64,000 bases of DNA from Bacillus sp. T33-2 (GCF_002860205.1 NZ_PGVB01000024.1:1-64000); one strand, 5' to 3'; shown: positions 46,390 to 56,811, numbered from the stretch's first letter. Program-made: numbers and translations. The notes: a model not told the origin generated them from the sequence alone.

Positions 46390-47661
46390 ATGTTCAGGCA
46401 TTTAAACAACGGGCAACAGCTGCAGCCGCTTGTTGAGCGGATCGAGCAGCAAATTGCCGGGATTCATAAAAAAATAGACGCCCGGATTGATGCAAACCAG
46501 TTCCGGGTACTACAACGCTTTCAAAACCACAGGGTGAGCGATTCTCATTTCATCCCGTCAACAGGGTATGGGTATGATGACATTGGGCGCGATACGCTTG
46601 AAAAAGTGTACGCGGAGGTGTTTGGCGGTGAAGCTGGGCTTGTTCGCCCGCAAATCATTTCCGGAACGCACGCCATTTCGATTGCTTTATTTGGGGTATT
46701 GAGGCCTGGAGACGAGCTATTGTATATCACAGGCAAGCCATACGACACCCTAGAAGAAATTGTTGGCATCAGGGGAACAGGCAATGGTTCATTAAAAGAG
46801 TTCGGCATTTCATACGATAGCGTTGCGCTCACTTCTGCGGGTGGCGTAGACTGGCAGGGTGTGGCGGACGCAATCAAACCGGAAACGAAAATGATTGGCA
46901 TCCAACGGTCGAAAGGCTATGCGACCAGGCCATCCTTCACGGTCGCGGAGATCGGCGAGATGGTTCGCTTCGTCAAGGAAATCAAATCCGATGTTGTCGT
47001 GTTTGTCGACAACTGCTATGGCGAGTTTGTAGAAGAAACCGAGCCGTGCCATGCCGGGGCAGATTTGATGGCCGGCTCACTGATCAAAAATCCAGGGGGT
47101 GGGCTCGCTAAAACGGGGGGGTATTTAGTTGGCCGCGCCGATCTGGTCGAATCATGTTCATACCGGATGACTTCACCAGGAATTGGGGCGGAAGCCGGAG
47201 CTTCACTTTATTCGCTGCAGGAAATGTACCAGGGGTTTTTTATGGCTCCCCATACCGTTGGACAGGCGCTGAAGGGCGCTGTCTTCACTGCCGCGATGCT
47301 GCAGGAGCTTGGCATGAAGACCGACCCTGGCTGGGATGTAGTGCGGACTGATTTGATCCAGTCCGTCCAGTTCGATGACAAGGATAAAATGGTGGCCTTT
47401 TGCCAGGCGATCCAGTTTGCCTCACCAGTAAATTCGCATGTCACTCCATATCCTAGCTATATGCCAGGATATGAAGATGATGTGATAATGGCTGCAGGAA
47501 CATTCATTCAGGGAGCGAGCATCGAATTGACGGCTGACGGCCCGACCCGGCCGCCATATACGGCCTATGTACAGGGTGGATTAACGTATTCCCATGTGAA
47601 AATGGCAATTTGCCTCGCTCTCGACCGGTTGATCGATAAAGGTTTAATTAATAAGTTATAG
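46390..47661 (+). CDS. ynbB: PLP-dependent YnbB (methionine gamma-lyase/aluminium resistance family)
   Basis: A 423-residue fold-type I pyridoxal-phosphate enzyme. The likely cofactor lysine is in AGSLIKNPGGGLAKTGGYLVG, and the cofactor pocket includes VFVDNCYGEF. The family is often labelled aluminium resistance protein or methionine gamma-lyase, but its reaction is not established. GGGAGA lies upstream, and it is in one operon with hflX ahead of the glnR terminator region. Confidence 0.85.
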   Translation: MFRHLNNGQQLQPLVERIEQQIAGIHKKIDARIDANQFRVLQRFQNHRVSDSHFIPSTGYGYDDIGRDTLEKVYAEVFGGEAGLVRPQIISGTHAISIALFGVLRPGDELLYITGKPYDTLEEIVGIRGTGNGSLKEFGISYDSVALTSAGGVDWQGVADAIKPETKMIGIQRSKGYATRPSFTVAEIGEMVRFVKEIKSDVVVFVDNCYGEFVEETEPCHAGADLMAGSLIKNPGGGLAKTGGYLVGRADLVESCSYRMTSPGIGAEAGASLYSLQEMYQGFFMAPHTVGQALKGAVFTAAMLQELGMKTDPGWDVVRTDLIQSVQFDDKDKMVAFCQAIQFASPVNSHVTPYPSYMPGYEDDVIMAAGTFIQGASIELTADGPTRPPYTAYVQGGLTYSHVKMAICLALDRLIDKGLINKL

Positions 47662-47670
47662 GCAAATATA

Positions 47671-47700
47671 AAAAGGCAGCCCAATGCAGCTGCCTTTTTA
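47671..47700 (+). terminator. hflX-ynbB terminator
   Basis: AAAAGGCAGC (47671-47680) pairs with GCTGCCTTTT (47689-47698), loop CCAATGCA. Confidence 0.88.
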
Positions 47701-47716
47701 TATGGATAAATTTCTA

Positions 47717-47733
47717 TGTGAGAAAACCTAACA
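47717..47733. promoter_or_regulatory. GlnR/TnrA box 1
   Basis: TGTGAGAAAACCTAACA is a perfect TGTNAN7TNACA site, upstream of the glnR -35. Confidence 0.88.
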
Positions 47734-47738
47734 TACAT

Positions 47739-47767
47739 TTGACATGTTATCTTACATTACATATAAT
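47739..47767 (+). promoter_or_regulatory. glnRA promoter with GlnR box 2 in the spacer
   Basis: TTGACA (47739-47744) and TATAAT (47762-47767) are both perfect, 17 bp apart. The spacer itself (47745-47761, TGTTATCTTACATTACA) is a second perfect TGTNAN7TNACA box. Bound GlnR would block RNA polymerase directly. Confidence 0.92.
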
Positions 47768-47800
47768 AAAAATATCTTATAGGGAAGGAGGAGAAATCAT

Positions 47801-48208
47801 ATGGGCGGTAGTGAGATTCGCCGTAACATGCCATTATTTTCAATCGGAATTGTCATGCAGCTGACCGACTTGACGGCCAGGCAAATCCGTTACTATGAAG
47901 AGCATGATTTGATTTCTCCGGCAAGAACTGAAGGCAAAAAACGCCTCTTTTCCTTAAATGACATTGACAAGCTCCTTGACATCAAGGATTTGGTTGACCA
48001 GGGTGTGAATATGGCTGGCATCAGGCAAGTATTCAATGTCAAGCAGCAGCATGAACTTTCAACCGAAGTAAAGCAGCAAGCTGAAAAAGTAAGGCGTGAC
48101 CTGACTGACGACGAGCTGCGAAAAGTTTTGCGGAACGAGCTTATGCAGGCGGGCCGGTTTAACAGGTCGTCATTGCGTCAGGGAGACATGTCCAGATTTT
48201 TTCATTAA
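47801..48208 (+). CDS. glnR: Nitrogen regulator GlnR
   Basis: A 135-residue MerR-family repressor of glnRA under nitrogen excess, activated by feedback-inhibited glutamine synthetase. The winged helix-turn-helix ([20 protein letters not shown]) is followed by a dimerisation helix, and the flexible C-terminal tail ends [24 protein letters not shown] lies upstream. It controls its own promoter through two perfect boxes and is co-transcribed with glnA. Confidence 0.95.
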   Translation: MGGSEIRRNMPLFSIGIVMQLTDLTARQIRYYEEHDLISPARTEGKKRLFSLNDIDKLLDIKDLVDQGVNMAGIRQVFNVKQQHELSTEVKQQAEKVRRDLTDDELRKVLRNELMQAGRFNRSSLRQGDMSRFFH

Positions 48209-48240
48209 TTTTGAAGCAGGATCAAGGAGGAGAAGCATTA

Positions 48241-49578
48241 ATGGCAAAATATACTAGAGAAGACATCATGCGCATGTCGAAAGAGGAAAATGTAAAATTC
48301 ATTCGTTTGCAGTTTACTGACATTCTGGGAACGATCAAAAACGTGGAAATTCCGATCAGCCAGCTTGAAAAGGCGCTAGACAACAAAATGATGTTTGACG
48401 GTTCTTCCATTGAAGGATTTGTCCGGATTGAAGAATCTGACATGTACTTAATTCCTGACCTGGACACTTGGGTAGTCTTCCCGTGGACAGCTGAAAAAGG
48501 AAAGGTTGCCCGCTTGATCTGTGATATTTCCAATCCTGATGGCACTCCTTTTGCCGGAGATCCACGCGCCAATTTAAGAAGAATCCTCAAAGAAATGGAA
48601 AAAATGGGATTCACAAACTTCAACCTTGGGCCTGAGCCAGAATTTTTCCTATTCAAACTGGATGCAAAAGGTGAGCCATCCCTGGAATTGAACGACAATG
48701 GAGGATACTTTGACCTTGCACCGACAGACCTTGGTGAGAACTGCCGCCGTGACATCGTGCTTGAGCTTGAAGAAATGGGCTTTGAAATCGAAGCTTCCCA
48801 CCACGAAGTTGCTCCAGGGCAGCACGAAATCGACTTTAAATACGCAGACGCTTTGACTGCGTGTGACAATATCCAAACGTTCAAGCTTGTTGTAAAAACA
48901 ATTGCACGCAAACACGGCCTGCACGCAACCTTCATGCCAAAGCCATTGTTCGGTGTGAATGGTTCAGGTATGCACTGCAACCTGTCCCTGTTCAGGAACG
49001 GTGAAAATGCGTTCTTTGATCCATCCAATGGAAATCTGGAATTAAGCGAGACTGCTTATCAGTTCATCGCTGGCGTCATTAAACACGCATCCGGTTTTAC
49101 TGCTGTCACAAACCCGACAGTGAATTCATATAAGCGCCTGGTTCCTGGCTATGAAGCACCATGCTATGTTGCCTGGTCTGCAAGAAACCGTTCCCCGCTT
49201 ATCCGTATCCCAGCATCACGCGGCATGAGCACACGTGTTGAGGTGCGCAGCGTTGACCCGGCAGCAAACCCATACCTTGCAATGGCAGTATTGCTGCAGG
49301 CAGGACTGGATGGAATCAAGAACAAACTGACTCCTCCTGCTCCAGTGGACCGCAATATTTATGTAATGAACAAAGAAGAGCGTGAAGAGGCAGGCATTAA
49401 AGATCTGCCGGCAACACTCGCAGCTGCTCTCGACCAGCTGAAAGCAGACGAAGTCATTTCTTCAGCACTTGGCGAACACATTTTGGAACACTTCATCGAA
49501 GCAAAAGAAATCGAATGGGATATGTTCCGCACCCAGGTACATCCTTGGGAACGCGAACAGTATATGCAAATGTATTAA
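48241..49578 (+). CDS. glnA: Glutamine synthetase, type I-alpha
   Basis: A 445-residue dodecameric enzyme that makes glutamine from glutamate, ammonia and ATP, and signals nitrogen status to GlnR and TnrA. Catalytic motifs: [56 protein letters not shown]. It lacks the adenylylation-site insert, as expected for GSI-alpha. I chose ATG 48241 with AAGGAGGAG; an upstream in-frame ATG at 48211 precedes that site. A terminator follows. Confidence 0.97.
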   Translation: MAKYTREDIMRMSKEENVKFIRLQFTDILGTIKNVEIPISQLEKALDNKMMFDGSSIEGFVRIEESDMYLIPDLDTWVVFPWTAEKGKVARLICDISNPDGTPFAGDPRANLRRILKEMEKMGFTNFNLGPEPEFFLFKLDAKGEPSLELNDNGGYFDLAPTDLGENCRRDIVLELEEMGFEIEASHHEVAPGQHEIDFKYADALTACDNIQTFKLVVKTIARKHGLHATFMPKPLFGVNGSGMHCNLSLFRNGENAFFDPSNGNLELSETAYQFIAGVIKHASGFTAVTNPTVNSYKRLVPGYEAPCYVAWSARNRSPLIRIPASRGMSTRVEVRSVDPAANPYLAMAVLLQAGLDGIKNKLTPPAPVDRNIYVMNKEEREEAGIKDLPATLAAALDQLKADEVISSALGEHILEHFIEAKEIEWDMFRTQVHPWEREQYMQMY

Positions 49579-49586
49579 ACCCGTTG

Positions 49587-49618
49587 AACCCTCGACATCA
49601 TTGGTGTTGAGGGTTTTG
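49587..49618 (+). terminator. glnRA terminator
   Basis: AACCCTC (49587-49593) pairs with GAGGGTT (49609-49615), with an inner ACA/TGT stem, followed by TTG. Confidence 0.65.
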
Positions 49619-49704
49619 TATTATTGGTTTATAAACGGCGCAACCATGCACAGCCGCTTGGAAGGATTGAGATCAGCCAGGGCGTTGTTTATTATGACAA
49701 AAAA

Positions 49705-49738
49705 ATCAAGCAGTGCAAAGACTGCTTGATAATTTATT
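49705..49738. terminator. Hairpin between glnA and the DUF4257 gene
   Basis: ATCAAGCAGT (49705-49714) pairs with ACTGCTTGAT (49721-49730), loop GCAAAG. A-run before and AATTTATTTT after make it a possible two-way terminator. Confidence 0.5.
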
Positions 49739-49756
49739 TTAGTCCTGACACACAGG

Positions 49757-50074
49757 TTAGGCAGATGTGTTTGTTTTGTTTTCTGTGCCTGTTGTGTTTT
49801 TGTCTGTCTGGAATAACTCCAGGACCTTCAGGATTGCCTCACCGCCAAACCCGGCGATGATAGATAAAAGTAACACCCGCAGGAAAGTGTCAGCCCCGGA
49901 GGAAATAACCAGCAGCACCGCAGCCAGGATGCTCATTAAAACATCTTCCAAAAACCCCAGGTAAATGAATTTCTTTGTCTTGCGCGGCCTGATAATTTTC
50001 CCTCTTTTTTTGACATGACCCGCCATTCCGACAAAACCACCAATGATGATTGCGAAAATAATGTTTTCTAACAT
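49757..50074 (-). CDS. DUF4257 membrane protein
   Basis: A 105-residue membrane protein with about three hydrophobic segments (IIFAIIIGGFVGMAG, VLMSILAAVLLVISSGA, LRVLLLSIIAGFGGEA) and a basic loop (KKRGKIIRPRKTKK). It matches the DUF4257 family as I remember it. The tail is Thr/Asn-rich. AAGGAGGGTGAGG lies upstream. Function unknown. It is oriented against glnA, between glnA and lexA. Confidence 0.75.
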   Translation of the reverse strand: MLENIIFAIIIGGFVGMAGHVKKRGKIIRPRKTKKFIYLGFLEDVLMSILAAVLLVISSGADTFLRVLLLSIIAGFGGEAILKVLELFQTDKNTTGTENKTNTSA

Positions 50075-50294
50075 TTTTCCTCACCCTCCTTAAGGTCGAA
50101 GATTGGGGTAAAGCGACCTTAGGTAAATCTTGGTGTAATTTTATTATATAGTAGAAAAACAGAATAGAACATGAGATAATTTACCGAATTTTCTGTAATA
50201 TAAAATAGTAAAATAATAGTGTAACTTTTAAAAACCTGTTACTTTTTACATTTAAATAGCTTTTTAGTAATATAAATCTCTTAAACAGCTGTTG

Positions 50295-50326
50295 CCAAAA
50301 AAAGCAAGCGGACTATGCCGCTTGCT
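50295..50326 (-). terminator. lexA terminator
   Basis: AGCAAGCGG and CCGCTTGCT (50303-50311 with 50318-50326) form a 9-bp stem. On the minus strand it is followed by seven T, so it ends lexA. Confidence 0.85.
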
Positions 50327-50348
50327 TCTATCACTTTATTGTTTTTAT

Positions 50349-50972
50349 TTAGTGCATGTGGCGATAGACGCCGATTACTTTTCCTAAAATGCTGACATTT
50401 CGCAAAATGATCGGATCCATAGAGGAGTTTTCAGGCTGCAGGCGGAAAAATTCCTTCTCTTTAAAGAACCGCTTTACTGTTGCTTCATCTTCCTCGGTCA
50501 TTGCAACAACGATTTCCCCGTTATTGGCTGTCTGCTGCTGCTTTACAATCACATAGTCACCGTCCAGTATTCCTGCTTCGATCATACTGTCTCCCATTAC
50601 TTCCAGCATAAATACTTGCACATCGGAAGGTACGAGCCTGTCAGGCAGCGGGAAGTACTCTTCGACATTTTCGATCGCAGTGATCGGCTGTCCTGCTGTT
50701 ACCTTACCAACAACCGGAACATTGATGACATTATATTTGGGTATGTGTGCAGCTTGCTCAATTTCCAAAATTTCAATTGCCCTTGGTTTTGTTGGATCGC
50801 GTCTGATCAGCCCTTTGCTCTCGAGTCTTGCCAGGTGTCCATGCACTGTGGAACTGGACGCAAGGCCAACAGCTTCCCCAATTTCCCTCACAGATGGCGG
50901 ATAACCTTTTTTTCTGACTTCCTCTTTTATAAACTCCAGTATATCCTGCTGACGCTTAGATAATTTTGCCAT
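50349..50972 (-). CDS. lexA: SOS repressor LexA
   Basis: A 207-residue LexA (DinR). The N-terminal winged helix-turn-helix includes [27 protein letters not shown]. The self-cleavage site is Ala93-Gly94, with Ser129 (GDSM) and Lys167 (ATVKRF) as the catalytic dyad. ATG 50972 gives the family-standard [12 protein letters not shown] start; the GTG at 50978 is less likely. It is divergent from yneA, and the shared region holds three SOS boxes, one over its own promoter. Confidence 0.97.
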   Translation of the reverse strand: MAKLSKRQQDILEFIKEEVRKKGYPPSVREIGEAVGLASSSTVHGHLARLESKGLIRRDPTKPRAIEILEIEQAAHIPKYNVINVPVVGKVTAGQPITAIENVEEYFPLPDRLVPSDVQVFMLEVMGDSMIEAGILDGDYVIVKQQQTANNGEIVVAMTEEDEATVKRFFKEKEFFRLQPENSSMDPIILRNVSILGKVIGVYRHMH

Positions 50973-51005
50973 ATTCACGCACCCTCATCTTTATTTCTTT
51001 GGCTA

Positions 51006-51045
51006 ATTATAACATGTCCTGAAAATTAATACAAACATAAGTTCG
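51006..51045 (-). promoter_or_regulatory. lexA promoter with SOS box
   Basis: Minus strand: TTGTAT (51034-51029), 17-bp spacer, perfect TATAAT (51011-51006). SOS box CAAACATAAGTTCG (51032-51045, 12 of 14 to consensus) overlaps the -35, giving autorepression. Confidence 0.82.
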
Positions 51046-51054
51046 AATTTTTAG

Positions 51055-51084
51055 TTGACACAAAACAAGTGTTCGTCCTATAAT
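51055..51084 (+). promoter_or_regulatory. yneA promoter with SOS box in the spacer
   Basis: Perfect TTGACA (51055-51060) and TATAAT (51079-51084), 18 bp apart. SOS box AAAACAAGTGTTCG (51062-51075) fills the spacer. Confidence 0.88.
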
Positions 51085-51099
51085 AGATTTAACGAAAGG

Positions 51100-51113
51100 C
51101 GAACATATATTCT
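51100..51113. promoter_or_regulatory. Third SOS box, upstream of yneA
   Basis: CGAACATATATTCT matches CGAACRNRYGTTYG at 12 of 14 positions, in the yneA leader. Confidence 0.65.
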
Positions 51114-51130
51114 ATTAAGGGGTGTTACCA

Positions 51131-52127
<997 letters not shown>

Positions 52128-52203
52128 GCTGCTTTCTTGTATTGCGGCTCCTTTTTTAGTAACATGACATTTGTCTAACTTTATTTAAAAGGAGCGCTTT
52201 AGT

Positions 52204-52437
52204 ATGCTGCCAAAAGACAAGATGGCCAGAATAAATGAACTGGCAAATAAGGCTAAAACGTCAGGCCTGACAATAGAAGAGGCGAAGGAGCAGTCCAGCT
52301 TAAGGGCGGAATACCTGCAAACATTCCGGTCTTCCATGCTGAATACATTAAAAGGTGTGACCATAGTGGATCCGATAGGAAACGATGTGACACCAGAAAA
52401 ATTAAAGCGGCTGAAAAAAAACAACCGCCTCCATTAA
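52204..52437 (+). CDS. ynzC: DUF896 protein YnzC
   Basis: A 77-residue helical protein of the UPF0291/DUF896 family (MLPKDKMARINELANKAKTSG start; TLKGVTIVDPIGNDVTPEKL end). The structure is a small helical hairpin; the function is unknown. It follows yneA-yneB with AAAGGAGC upstream and belongs to the same SOS operon in B. subtilis. A terminator shared with the convergent RsbR gene follows. Confidence 0.9.
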   Translation: MLPKDKMARINELANKAKTSGLTIEEAKEQSSLRAEYLQTFRSSMLNTLKGVTIVDPIGNDVTPEKLKRLKKNNRLH

Positions 52438-52446
52438 TCAATGTTT

Positions 52447-52476
52447 GGAATACATCATGTTTGTATTCCTTTTTAT
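52447..52476. terminator. ynzC terminator
   Basis: GGAATACA (52447-52454) pairs with TGTATTCC (52462-52469), followed by TTTTTATTTT. It overlaps the last codons of the opposing gene. Confidence 0.82.
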
Positions 52477-53321
52477 TTTGTTGCTTGAAACTGCCTGAAA
52501 CCTAAGTGTTTCAATGCCTGTTGCATATTTGCCTGGGTTTTTATACTGCCGAAATCCACCCCGAGGCTGACAATTGTCTGGGCAATTTCCGGACGGATTC
52601 CGGTCACGATTGCCTCAATACCAGTGAGCTGCAACGCGGTTACGATATGAAAAAGCTTGTCTGCAACCATTGTGTCGATCATTGGAACACCTGACACATC
52701 CAATATTATGCTGTTTAAATTGAGGCGGCTGCCTTCTCCTAAAGATTTCTCCATGATTAACTTGGCACGGTGGGTATCGATGTCTCCAACGAGTGGAATA
52801 ACCGCAATCCCTTCAGCGATAGGTACGACAGGCACTGATAGTTCCTCAAGTGCGGTGTAGGCGATATCCATCAGCATTTTGTTATGTTTTTCATACGTTT
52901 CACCGATAATGCCACAAACTTTATCCAGCAAGGGATCAATGATTTTAGATACATCAAGCATTGTGATCGCAGCAAACTGCCTTTGCTCCAATTCTTCCGT
53001 GAATGCATCCCAAATGATGGTCCGGTACGAAGCCACTGTCCTCAAAGCATCACTCAAAGAAACATTATATTTGATGGCAATTTCAGCGACTCTTTTTCCC
53101 CAGTTCGATACTTTTTCAGCTACAGCTTCGGTCTCTCCGCACAAAGCCTCCCCAAAGTATGCAAATAACTCTGCTCTGTGACCAATACGTTCAGTTACTG
53201 GCAAACCAGAGTCTTCAATTCTCTTTGTGTATTTTTTGTCCTCATAATGAACGATATGTTCAGCTAAAGTTAAATTATTGGCGATGAGCTTCTGCCCTAT
53301 ATATCGCAGCTCGTCCTTCAT
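52473..53321 (-). CDS. RsbR-family stressosome protein
   Basis: A 282-residue RsbR paralogue. The N-terminal half (about 1-150) is the globin-like sensor-dimer domain; the C-terminal STAS domain (about 162-275) keeps both phosphorylatable threonines, Thr183 in GDIDTHRA and Thr217 in VPMIDTMVA, spaced 34 residues apart as in B. subtilis RsbRA. It should join stressosomes that are phosphorylated by RsbT. No rsbS, rsbT or other stressosome gene is nearby, so it is an orphan sensor like RsbRB/RC/RD. AGGGGGAG lies upstream. Confidence 0.87.
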   Translation of the reverse strand: MKDELRYIGQKLIANNLTLAEHIVHYEDKKYTKRIEDSGLPVTERIGHRAELFAYFGEALCGETEAVAEKVSNWGKRVAEIAIKYNVSLSDALRTVASYRTIIWDAFTEELEQRQFAAITMLDVSKIIDPLLDKVCGIIGETYEKHNKMLMDIAYTALEELSVPVVPIAEGIAVIPLVGDIDTHRAKLIMEKSLGEGSRLNLNSIILDVSGVPMIDTMVADKLFHIVTALQLTGIEAIVTGIRPEIAQTIVSLGVDFGSIKTQANMQQALKHLGFRQFQATK

Positions 53322-53500
53322 TTGAGTTCTCCCCCTATGTACAACATATCATTAATATATAGTATATATTTTTTGGTGGGGAAAAATAAAATACTATGCT
53401 GATTTACTTGTCAATACAAAGAGGTTTTGTACATATGGCCGGTTCTTTTGAGTCAGAATAAGAAACATACCCTTATTTTTTGCCGGCGTACAGTTACAAT

Positions 53501-53530
53501 TTGTTGTATTAAAACTGCAGGCACTATAAT
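53501..53530 (+). promoter_or_regulatory. Candidate tkt promoter
   Basis: TTGTTG (53501-53506), 18-bp spacer, perfect TATAAT (53525-53530), 41 bp ahead of tkt. Confidence 0.55.
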
Positions 53531-53570
53531 ATTAAGGTTGTACTTAGTATTTATAGAAAGGATGTAACCT

Positions 53571-55577
53571 ATGTTCGAAAAAATTGATACGCTCTCGATT
53601 GATTCAATCAGGACACTGTCCATTGACGCAATTGAAAAGGCGAATTCAGGGCATCCAGGCATGCCGATGGGCGCTGCCCCTATGGCATATACCCTCTGGA
53701 CCCGGTTCATGAATCATAACCCTAAAAATCCCGAGTGGTTTAACCGCGACCGTTTCGTTCTATCTGCGGGACACGGTTCCATGCTGTTATACAGCCTGCT
53801 GCATCTATCTGGCTATGGCCTGCCAATGGAGGAAATCAAACAATTCCGGCAGTGGGGAAGCAAAACGCCAGGCCACCCAGAATATGGCCATACAGTGGGA
53901 GTTGAAGCAACCACTGGGCCGCTTGGACAGGGAATCGCGATGTCAGTAGGCATGGCTATGGCAGAACGCCATCTGGCATCTGTTTATAACAAGGACGAAT
54001 ATCAGGTAATTGACCACTATACATACGCCTTATGTGGTGACGGTGACTTAATGGAAGGTGTTTCGCATGAAGCAGCGTCTTTGGCAGGACACCTCAACCT
54101 GGGCCGGTTGATTGTCCTTTATGATTCAAATGATATCTCGCTTGACGGCGACCTCGATAAATCTTTCTCAGAGAGTGTCGCTAACCGTTTTAAGGCGTAT
54201 GGCTGGCAATACATCCGTGTAGAAGACGGCAACGACCTCGAAGAAATTGCAACAGCGATTGAAGAGGCAAAGCGCGATCTTAACCATCCTACGTTAATAG
54301 AGGTAAAAACAATTATCGGGTACGGTTCTCCAAACCTGTCAGGGAAATCTGATGTCCATGGAGCTCCTCTGGGCGCTGATGAATTGAAGCTGACAAAAGA
54401 GGCTTATAAATGGACATTCGAAGAAGATTTCCATGTGCCACAGGAAGTTTACGACCATTTTGAAGCACAGGTTGTCCAAAACGGCACACAAAAAGAGACA
54501 GAGTGGAACGATCTTTTCGAAAAATACAAGGAAGCATATCCAGAACTGGGCATCCAACTAGGCGCAGCCATAAGGGGTGACTTGCCCGCAGGCTGGGATA
54601 AAGACCTGCCAGTATATGAAGAAGGCAAAAGCCTTGCCAGCCGGGCGTCATCCGGTGAAATGTTAAATGCGATTGCTAAGAATCTTCCATCTTTAATTGG
54701 GGGCTCCGCCGACCTTGCAGGATCCAACAAAACGACGATCAAGGGGACAGGGGACTATTTCCCTGGGTCCTATGAAGGCCGGAACATTTGGTTTGGTGTC
54801 CGCGAATTCGCCATGGGCGCCGCAATGAACGGCATGGCGCTGCACGGCGGCCTGAAGGTATTTGGAGGTACATTCTTTGTATTCTCGGACTATCTGCGGC
54901 CTGCAATCCGTCTTGCGGCATTAATGAAGCTGCCCGTGATTTATGTGTTTACCCATGACAGCATCGCGGTTGGTGAAGATGGGCCTACTCATGAACCAGT
55001 CGAGCAGCTTGCAGCACTGAGGGCGATGCCGAATCTTTCCATTGTCCGGCCTGCTGACGCAAACGAAACCGCAGCGGCATGGAAAACAGCTATTGAATCA
55101 AAGGACCAGCCGACTGCACTCGTGCTTACACGCCAAAATCTTCCGACAATAAAAGGCACTGACCAAAGGGCTTATGAAGGAGTTTCAAAAGGTGCGTATG
55201 TTGTGGCGGAGGCTGGAAAAGAAACCGCTGATGCCCTTCTGCTGGCATCCGGTTCTGAGGTAGGGCTCGCCGTAAAAGCGAAGGAAGCACTGGCTGCTGA
55301 AGGAATTGATGTTTCTGTAATAAGCATGCCTTCCTGGGACCGTTTTGAAGCGCAGCCAAAAGAGTATAAAGAATCAGTTCTTCCTAAAGCTGTCAAGAAG
55401 CGGCTTGGAATTGAAATGGCTACATCATTGGGCTGGCACCGCTATGTCGGTGACGAAGGCGATGTGCTGGCGATCGACCAGTTCGGAGCTTCAGCACCTG
55501 GAGAAAGAATTATCGAAGAGTACGGGTTCACCGTTGAAAACGTTGTGTCCCGAGTAAAATCATTGTTACAGCAATAA
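53571..55577 (+). CDS. tkt: Transketolase
   Basis: A 668-residue thiamine-diphosphate enzyme of the pentose phosphate pathway that exchanges two-carbon units between sugar phosphates. Conserved blocks include [15 protein letters not shown], the TPP motif [13 protein letters not shown] (about 155), [18 protein letters not shown], and a C-terminal ligand domain ([14 protein letters not shown]). AAAGGATG is a modest ribosome binding site. A single-gene unit with its own promoter and terminator. Confidence 0.96.
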   Translation: MFEKIDTLSIDSIRTLSIDAIEKANSGHPGMPMGAAPMAYTLWTRFMNHNPKNPEWFNRDRFVLSAGHGSMLLYSLLHLSGYGLPMEEIKQFRQWGSKTPGHPEYGHTVGVEATTGPLGQGIAMSVGMAMAERHLASVYNKDEYQVIDHYTYALCGDGDLMEGVSHEAASLAGHLNLGRLIVLYDSNDISLDGDLDKSFSESVANRFKAYGWQYIRVEDGNDLEEIATAIEEAKRDLNHPTLIEVKTIIGYGSPNLSGKSDVHGAPLGADELKLTKEAYKWTFEEDFHVPQEVYDHFEAQVVQNGTQKETEWNDLFEKYKEAYPELGIQLGAAIRGDLPAGWDKDLPVYEEGKSLASRASSGEMLNAIAKNLPSLIGGSADLAGSNKTTIKGTGDYFPGSYEGRNIWFGVREFAMGAAMNGMALHGGLKVFGGTFFVFSDYLRPAIRLAALMKLPVIYVFTHDSIAVGEDGPTHEPVEQLAALRAMPNLSIVRPADANETAAAWKTAIESKDQPTALVLTRQNLPTIKGTDQRAYEGVSKGAYVVAEAGKETADALLLASGSEVGLAVKAKEALAAEGIDVSVISMPSWDRFEAQPKEYKESVLPKAVKKRLGIEMATSLGWHRYVGDEGDVLAIDQFGASAPGERIIEEYGFTVENVVSRVKSLLQQ

Positions 55578-55583
55578 GATGAT

Positions 55584-55618
55584 GAGAACGGAGCTGATGC
55601 CTTCGTTCTCTTTTTTTG
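55584..55618 (+). terminator. tkt terminator
   Basis: GAGAACG (55584-55590) pairs with CGTTCTC (55604-55610), followed by seven T. Confidence 0.8.
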
Positions 55619-55699
55619 TGTAATCAGAGAATTAAAGGGGAATCATATTTATTATCCACGGATTAACTATACGAAAGAAAAGAGGAGGTGGACATTCCT

Positions 55700-55849
55700 G
55701 TGTTCATTTATGGAAAGGATATCCCGCTAGAAAATGTGGTAAAGTTTGAAGGTGGCGGTGAGCCGGCTGACATTCAGGAAGCGGGGGAAGCAAGTGCATT
55801 CCCTTTTGATTACATGAAAGAAATTCCGTTAGATGGGCTAACCAAATGA
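55700..55849 (+). CDS. Unknown 49-residue protein
   Basis: A short frame starting at GTG 55700 with an excellent AGAGGAGGTGG site (55681-55691) and followed by a terminator, both arguing that it is a real gene. The product starts MFIYGKDIPLENVVKFEGG, is acidic (EPADIQEAGEA) and ends PFDYMKEIPLDGLTK. IPLE/IPLD motifs recur at both ends. No signal peptide or membrane segment. I do not recognise the family. Confidence 0.65.
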   Translation: MFIYGKDIPLENVVKFEGGGEPADIQEAGEASAFPFDYMKEIPLDGLTK

Positions 55850-55862
55850 CCCAAACAAAAAT

Positions 55863-55885
55863 AGCCTGGCAGTCAGGCTTTTTTC
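55863..55885. terminator. Terminator between the 49-residue gene and azoR
   Basis: AGCCTG (55863-55868) pairs with CAGGCT (55874-55879), loop GCAGT, followed by TTTTT. It separates converging genes. Confidence 0.7.
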
Positions 55886-55894
55886 TGGCACTGA

Positions 55895-56530
55895 TTAAAA
55901 TGTCCTGGCAGTCTGTTTTGCTCTTTCAATCGCTTTCTGCTTAATATCATCAACTTTGTCAGGGAATTGCGCCATTCCTTCGATTGCGACAGTTTCAATT
56001 GATGGAACCCCCATGAAAGTCAGGATCGCCCGCAGGTAGCGGTCGCCGAATTCAAAATCCTTTGCAGGCCCTTCGGAATAAATGCCTCCACGTGACTGGA
56101 TGTGAACAGCTTTCTTGTCAGTCAATAATCCGACGGCGCCTTCAGCCGTATATTTGAACGTCTTGCCCGCAATCGCCACGGTATCGATATAGGTTTTTAG
56201 CCTTGGCGGGAAGCTAAGATTCCACATTGGCGTAACAAAGACATATTTATCGGCACTGACAAATTGGTCGGTGAATTCGTTGATTTTGCTTACCTTCTGC
56301 TTTTCTTCGCTGCTTAATTCTTCAAAGCCTTTTCCATGCTGGAGCTTGCCCCAGCCACTGAATACATCTACATCAATATAAGGTATATTTGCGTTGTATA
56401 AGTCCAGCCTCACCACTTCATCATTGGGATTGGCCTCTCTGTACTCCTTTAAAAATTCCTCGCCTACCGTCAGGCCGAATGACTCCTGAACCGGTTTTGG
56501 GTTAGCGGTTATGTACAAAATAGTTGCCAT
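55895..56530 (-). CDS. azoR: FMN-dependent NADH-azoreductase
   Basis: A 211-residue flavodoxin-fold quinone/azo reductase of the AzoR family, likely in electrophile or quinone detoxification. FMN-binding blocks are visible ([50 protein letters not shown]). I chose ATG 56530 (MATILYI) with AAAAGGAT upstream; the longer frame lacks support. It sits between tkt and sirA, where B. subtilis has no such gene. Confidence 0.87.
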   Translation of the reverse strand: MATILYITANPKPVQESFGLTVGEEFLKEYREANPNDEVVRLDLYNANIPYIDVDVFSGWGKLQHGKGFEELSSEEKQKVSKINEFTDQFVSADKYVFVTPMWNLSFPPRLKTYIDTVAIAGKTFKYTAEGAVGLLTDKKAVHIQSRGGIYSEGPAKDFEFGDRYLRAILTFMGVPSIETVAIEGMAQFPDKVDDIKQKAIERAKQTARTF

Positions 56531-56709
56531 CTGTATCAATCCTTTTTCGTTTAATAAATGTGCTATAGGTATTTTTCCCACAAAATCGCCTGACTATGAG
56601 GCGAAAAAATGTGAATATATTTGGATGAATTCAGCTGGAACGTTCCAATACATGAATTTCGTGACAATACCTTTCACCCAATCTATAATTAATGTAAGAA
56701 ATTTTTGAA

Positions 56710-56775
56710 TTCGACAAAAATAGTGATATTTTTTTACTTCTTTAGACAAACGCACAATTCTTTATTTTTTATAAT
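56710..56775 (+). promoter_or_regulatory. Candidate Spo0A-controlled sirA promoter
   Basis: TTCGACA (56710-56716) is an exact inverted 0A box (TGTCGAA). Downstream, TAGACA (56743-56748) and a perfect TATAAT (56770-56775) are 21 bp apart, an overlong spacing like that of Spo0A-activated sigma-A promoters such as spoIIG. sirA is Spo0A-activated in B. subtilis. Confidence 0.5.
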
Positions 56776-56811
56776 AATATTAAATGGTTGTTTAATAGAG
56801 GAGGGGATCTG

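Noticed and set aside
49624-49860. A 78-codon plus-strand frame after glnA
   Set aside because: It lacks a ribosome binding site, crosses a hairpin and runs antisense into the better supported DUF4257 gene.
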